A stretch of 6,412 bases of DNA from Muribaculaceae bacterium. GTDB taxonomy: Bacteria; Bacteroidota; Bacteroidia; Bacteroidales; Muribaculaceae. The DNA lies in the NCBI GenBank assembly GCA_029056365.1, contig JAIDBM010000127.1, forward strand, positions 1 through 6,412, in the 5' to 3' direction. The stretch's first letter is position 1. Each line of letters starts with the position of its first letter. The notes under the pieces were generated by a model. That model saw only the letters and a program-made list of their open reading frames with translations. It searched no databases and was not told where the DNA came from. The position numbers and the translations under genes are program-made. Positions 5,499-6,412 of this stretch are shown piece after piece.

Positions 5499-6412
5499 TT
5501 ATAAGCCGAGTTTTCGGATCAGGTCGGGCCGGTGCAGTCGCATCAGGCTTTTCCGTATGTCGGCTTGCTGACTGCGGTCGTACCAGAAGAAATATCTGCG
5601 CTGGGCGAGTTTTTCCTGTTTCGATCTGGCGCAGAAAATGCGTTTGCCGGTGTATGGATGGTATCCGCTGTAATATATTTCGGTGGCTACGGTCATCGGT
5701 GTGGGAGTGAAGTCCTGCACCTGTTCCAGACGGAAGTCGAGCTGACGGGTTTCAACCGCCAGTTCCGCCATGTCGGTTTCATGACATCCCGGATGACTGG
5801 ATATGAAATATGGAATAAGTTGCTGACGCAGTCCGCAACGGCGGTTGATATTGTCGAAGCGTTTCTTGAAGTCGTGAAAAAGCGAGAACGATGGTTTGCG
5901 CATAATTTCAAGCACTTCATCGGAAGTATGTTCCGGGGCCACTTTCAGGCGGCCGGATACATGATTTTCAATCAGCTCGTCGATATACGTTCCGGAAGCC
6001 TTGTCGACATCGGGCTTGCCGCTGCGGTGCATGGCAAGGTCGTAACGGACTCCGCTGCCGATGAACGATTTTTTTACTTCCGGCAATGAGTCCACAGCAT
6101 GGTATATGTCGAGCAGTGGGCGGTGGTCGGTGTTCAGGTTCGGGCACACCTGAGGATGCAGGCATGAGGGACGGCGACATGCCGCGCATGCCTTGCGGTT
6201 GCGTCCCGACATGGAGTACATGTTGGCCGATGGTCCGCCGAGGTCGCTTATGTAGCCTTTGAAGTCGGGCATACGCACAACCTGACGGGCCTCCCGCATA
6301 ATTGATTCCTTTGACCGGGATGCTATGAATTTGCCTTGATGCGCCGATATGGTGCAGAAAGCGCAGCCTCCGAAACATCCGCGGTGGAGGTTTATGCTGT
6401 GCCGTATCATAT
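5499..6412 (-). CDS. ygiQ: YgiQ family radical SAM protein (UPF0313), C-terminal part
   Basis: The last 303 or so codons of a radical SAM protein; the 5' part lies beyond the right edge. Counting from the methionine codon at 6408-6410, the iron-sulfur motif CFGGCAFC (C12, C16, C19) would bind the 4Fe-4S cluster that cleaves S-adenosylmethionine. A second cysteine group follows (C75, C78, C83, C89). VAPEHTSDEVLEIM (157-170), FISSHPGC (202-209) and QDFTPTPMTVATEIYYSG (232-249) are YgiQ-family motifs. Full proteins run to about 600-700 residues, so roughly 300 are missing; the methionine is internal, because family members read through this point and the frame stays open to the edge. The substrate is unknown. 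The end is complete (LGL, then TAA at 5499-5501), without the long basic tail of some homologues. The family call is very secure. Confidence 0.95.
   Translation of the reverse strand, partial: MIRHSINLHRGCFGGCAFCTISAHQGKFIASRSKESIMREARQVVRMPDFKGYISDLGGPSANMYSMSGRNRKACAACRRPSCLHPQVCPNLNTDHRPLLDIYHAVDSLPEVKKSFIGSGVRYDLAMHRSGKPDVDKASGTYIDELIENHVSGRLKVAPEHTSDEVLEIMRKPSFSLFHDFKKRFDNINRRCGLRQQLIPYFISSHPGCHETDMAELAVETRQLDFRLEQVQDFTPTPMTVATEIYYSGYHPYTGKRIFCARSKQEKLAQRRYFFWYDRSQQADIRKSLMRLHRPDLIRKLGL

Noticed and set aside
5488..5517. Possible bidirectional terminator at the TIGR02757/ygiQ junction
   Set aside because: AAATTC/GAATTT has a one-base spacer and cannot fold fully as a hairpin, and CCGA/TCGG is only 4 bp inside coding DNA. 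Neither is convincing.
5532..6089. A 185-codon plus-strand open frame opposite ygiQ
   Set aside because: The minus strand here encodes conserved YgiQ motifs without a break; the plus-strand product matches no family I recognise.

Overview
The window looks like ordinary chromosome from a Bacteroidota bacterium, most likely a gut Bacteroidales; a Muribaculaceae-like host is a guess from moderate GC and gene types. Four things support this. A textbook Bacteroidetes promoter (TTTG, 20 nt, TAACTTTG) precedes the tRNAs. No gene has a clear Shine-Dalgarno sequence. The 4-alpha-glucanotransferase is the long CBM20-GH77 form common in Bacteroides. The LRR, TIGR02757 and YgiQ proteins are all typical of the group.

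Layout, left to right. Positions 1-287 are non-coding: a GC-rich hairpin whose T-tract lies on the minus strand, a tandem 9-bp repeat, and one or two weak promoter candidates. Next is malQ (288-2963, +), a cytoplasmic amylomaltase with two starch-binding domains, closed by a strong terminator. A 137-nt leader with overlapping inverted repeats precedes an exported leucine-rich-repeat protein (3157-4215, +), built from twelve exact 21-residue repeats with all its cysteines in two columns. Positions 4216-4467 hold one strong and one weak terminator, an A/T-tract inverted repeat and the tRNA promoter.

The tRNA unit holds elongator tRNA-Met(CAT) and tRNA-His(GTG), separated by a small UUCG-loop hairpin and closed by a strong terminator. 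A TIGR02757/DUF2400 gene of unknown function (4729-5496, +) starts 25 nt after that terminator's last T, directly behind a 12-bp tandem repeat. A YgiQ-family radical SAM protein (5499 to beyond 6412, -) converges on it with only 2 bp between the stop codons.

The genes do not form one pathway. malQ serves intracellular maltodextrin and glycogen turnover, the LRR protein acts outside the cytoplasm, and the tRNAs, TIGR02757 and YgiQ look like housekeeping neighbours. I see no mobile element, CRISPR array, defence system or convincing new multi-gene system. The points most worth a second look are the LRR cysteine ladder, the tandem repeat and missing promoter space at the TIGR02757 start, the 28-nt block shared by the two tRNAs, and the alternative pairings in the LRR leader.
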